Shown here piece after piece: positions 42,687 through 44,279 of a stretch of DNA of 44,279 bases. The notes beneath the pieces were generated by a model, which saw only the letters and a program-made list of their open reading frames with translations, searched no databases and was not told where the DNA came from. Source of the DNA: an uncultured Alphaproteobacteria bacterium (GTDB lineage Bacteria; Pseudomonadota; Alphaproteobacteria; UBA8366; JADFVY01); the NCBI GenBank assembly GCA_947259105.1, contig CAMYKU010000043.1:1-44279 (forward strand). Direction: 5' to 3'. Each line of letters begins with the position of its first letter. The first letter of the stretch is position 1. The position numbers were made by a program, and so were the translations under genes.

Positions 42687-43817
42687 TCACCCACGCAGCT
42701 GCCTTGCGGCTGAAGCATAGCCGCCATCGGCGCCGTCAACGAAGTGCATGTGGTCCGAGGTCAGCACCGATGGCACGACACAGGTTATAAGAGCTTGGTC
42801 CTGCAGGTGCAGGCCGTAGCGAACAACGCCCGCGGTGGTTGCCTCGTCCAATACCTCGCGTAGCCGTAAAGCGGCGTCCGGTGAGCAATCGACCGTCATC
42901 ATCAGCGCATCGTCGAATTTTCGAAAATCGGTGTTGACGGCGATCTCGCGTCGGTAACGATCAGGATCGAAGCGGCCGATGCGGATGCGCAGCTTGAACA
43001 CAAGCCAGGTCAGCGCCGTCGTTACCAGAACGTGCAGGCGCCGCCTCCACCCGGGATACGCCCTGCGGGCGATGCGTGCCTGAAGACCAATGGCGGTGGA
43101 TGGCCAGCGCACGTCAGGCCCGTCCGCCGGCACGGGGCTTGCAGCGGCGGCCTCTTCTAGGAGCGCGATCACCCCGGATGTGATCTCGGCAAAACGTTCT
43201 TTCGATGCGCCCGGCTCTGGCTTGACAATCAGTGACAGTATCTTCCCCTGCCGCGGCAGGATGGGTCCCCATTGGCAGGAAAGGCCGGTCAGGTTCGGCT
43301 CCTCATGTTCTGGCGCCGGCAGAAGGCTGATGGCACCACTCTTCAACTGGGCTTCCGCCCATTCCAGCCCTCCGCCCGTGAACATGGCGTAGCGAACATG
43401 GTCGGAGGCTTGCCAGAACGCGACCCGAGCATCGAAGCCGGCGGCGCGAACCTCGGCCACACTCGTCATGCCCACGCGCAGGCGCAGGTTCAATTCACGC
43501 TCCGCCCACATGGCGACGCGGGAGAGCGCATCGGCTGCAGCCGGGGCCTGAATCGGGGGAACAGAGAACCGGGCCCCGTCGCCGCCGAACACGAACAGCG
43601 AAAACTCGCGCCCAAGCGCGTTGGCGACTGCGCTGATGGTGCCGGCGCCCGCAAGATTCACAGCCTTGTAACGGCCGGCCTCGATCGCGCTGGTCGAATC
43701 CACCACATCGGAAACGCCGAGATGCCAATCGTCCGGGAGAGGCGCATAATGGGACGGATCGGCTACCTTTTCGAAGTGATCCAACACCGGTACGGTGTCC
43801 ACCCATCTATCGCTCAC
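42687..43817 (-). CDS. DUF3095 family protein
   Basis: A 376-residue protein of the DUF3095 family. VDSTSAIEAGRYKAVNLAGAGTISAVANAL and LFVFGGDGARFSVP resemble the metal- and nucleotide-site segments of class III cyclase or GGDEF-like palm domains, and the C-terminal part (FDPDRYRREIAVNTDFRKFDDALMMTVDC) is specific to the family. I chose GTG 43817 because AGGAG lies about 6-7 nt upstream. Function is not established; a nucleotide-cyclase-like activity is only a structural suggestion. It lies about 200 nt downstream of a ChrR-type gene on the same strand. Confidence 0.87.
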   Translation of the reverse strand: MSDRWVDTVPVLDHFEKVADPSHYAPLPDDWHLGVSDVVDSTSAIEAGRYKAVNLAGAGTISAVANALGREFSLFVFGGDGARFSVPPIQAPAAADALSRVAMWAERELNLRLRVGMTSVAEVRAAGFDARVAFWQASDHVRYAMFTGGGLEWAEAQLKSGAISLLPAPEHEEPNLTGLSCQWGPILPRQGKILSLIVKPEPGASKERFAEITSGVIALLEEAAAASPVPADGPDVRWPSTAIGLQARIARRAYPGWRRRLHVLVTTALTWLVFKLRIRIGRFDPDRYRREIAVNTDFRKFDDALMMTVDCSPDAALRLREVLDEATTAGVVRYGLHLQDQALITCVVPSVLTSDHMHFVDGADGGYASAARQLRG

Positions 43818-44015
43818 AGGGCTCTCCTCTCCCGTTCCGTAAAGCTGCGACACGTCACATTAAACGGTATTGGGCGCGAAACAGCCGGAGTGTCTCTCCG
43901 GCGCCGGACCGAGGTCCCATACAGGTGGTTGGAGCGAAGCTGCCGCCAGATTCAGCGATGCAAACCGTCGCGAACGGCCATGAGCAGCCTTGACGCAGCA
44001 CGCCATCCCGCAAGG

Positions 44016-44279
44016 TCATATGCCGAGCAATGGCTGCACCATCCGCGCTGCGAAGCTCGAGAAACGGAGCGGTGCATCGGTGATGGCCAGGCAGATACAG
44101 TCTTCTCCCGGCTCTGCATGGGGCTGATGCTCGAGGTTTTCGTCTGCCTCCTGAAGATCGCCACGCCCATAACGACCGGTCGCGTCCGAAAAGGCGCCCG
44201 ACAGGACGAGTGTCAGTTCCAGCCCGCGGTGGGAATGCCTCGGCACCGGCCGGCCCGCCGGGATGCGAAGCAGCCTTAC
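44016..44279 (-). CDS. chrR: ChrR-type cupin anti-sigma factor, C-terminal part (partial)
   Basis: The last 87 residues of a gene that continues past 44279. They form a ChrR-like cupin: RHSHRGLELTLVLSGAFSD with metal-type His residues, GRYGRGDLQEADENLEHQPHAEPGEDCICLAI, and a closing helix. In ChrR the N-terminal zinc domain binds a group IV sigma-E factor and releases it on singlet oxygen or peroxide stress; here that domain lies outside the window, so anti-sigma function is inferred from the cupin half alone. A plain cupin protein is the alternative. Confidence 0.8.
   Translation of the reverse strand, partial: VRLLRIPAGRPVPRHSHRGLELTLVLSGAFSDATGRYGRGDLQEADENLEHQPHAEPGEDCICLAITDAPLRFSSFAARMVQPLLGI

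Overview
The window is about 44 kb of GC-rich, tightly packed bacterial DNA. Gene ends overlap as ATGA or GTGA, there are no introns, and GTG/TTG starts occur. The gene content fits an alphaproteobacterium, probably Rhodospirillales-like: class III alcohol dehydrogenase, a TctA/TctC tripartite tricarboxylate transporter, a ChrR-type anti-sigma factor, a DUF3095 protein, a class III nucleotide cyclase with a membrane N-terminus, and a Yej/Dpp-type peptide ABC transporter. This placement is inferred from protein families; there is no rRNA or other phylogenetic marker. I found no tRNA, rRNA, CRISPR array or intact insertion sequence.

Left part (1-7 kb). A truncated flavoprotein gene leaves the window to the left. 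A nucleotide-sugar dehydrogenase gene is broken by an apparent ~16-nt deletion. Next comes a leftward block: a large ABC exporter with degenerate ATPase motifs, a single-domain cyclic-nucleotide-binding protein, two tandem paralogous methyltransferases and a DUF72 protein.

Glycan/transport block (7.1-19.9 kb). Eleven rightward genes are packed mostly with stop/start overlaps: four glycosyltransferases, a histidine phosphatase, a polysaccharide deacetylase, a small PH-like membrane protein, and a complete peptide-type ABC importer (fused double ATPase, binding protein, two permeases). The packing suggests one long co-translated unit joining surface-glycan synthesis to solute uptake.

Middle (19.9-31.9 kb). 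A leftward MBL hydrolase - methyltransferase - nucleotide cyclase run is followed by a large MscS-type channel and a lipoprotein alpha/beta hydrolase. A class V PLP enzyme lies divergent from an Lrp/AsnC regulator whose start codon sits inside an inverted repeat. A glutathione-linked pair follows: class III alcohol/formaldehyde dehydrogenase and a glyoxalase-II-like hydrolase.

Right part (32-42.4 kb). This is a catabolic block. A VOC protein, a two-subunit ThDP-dependent 2-oxoacid decarboxylase, a TctA-TctB-like fusion permease and a TctC binding protein run leftward. Divergent from them, overlapping galB-galC-galD encode the lower protocatechuate/gallate 4,5-cleavage pathway (4-oxalomesaconate tautomerase, hydratase and CHA aldolase, giving pyruvate plus oxaloacetate). 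A DUF1932 dehydrogenase and a dehalogenase-like alpha/beta hydrolase follow. No ring-cleavage dioxygenase is in the window, so the block may consume an imported polycarboxylate. The window ends with a DUF3095 protein and the C-terminal half of a ChrR-type cupin anti-sigma factor.
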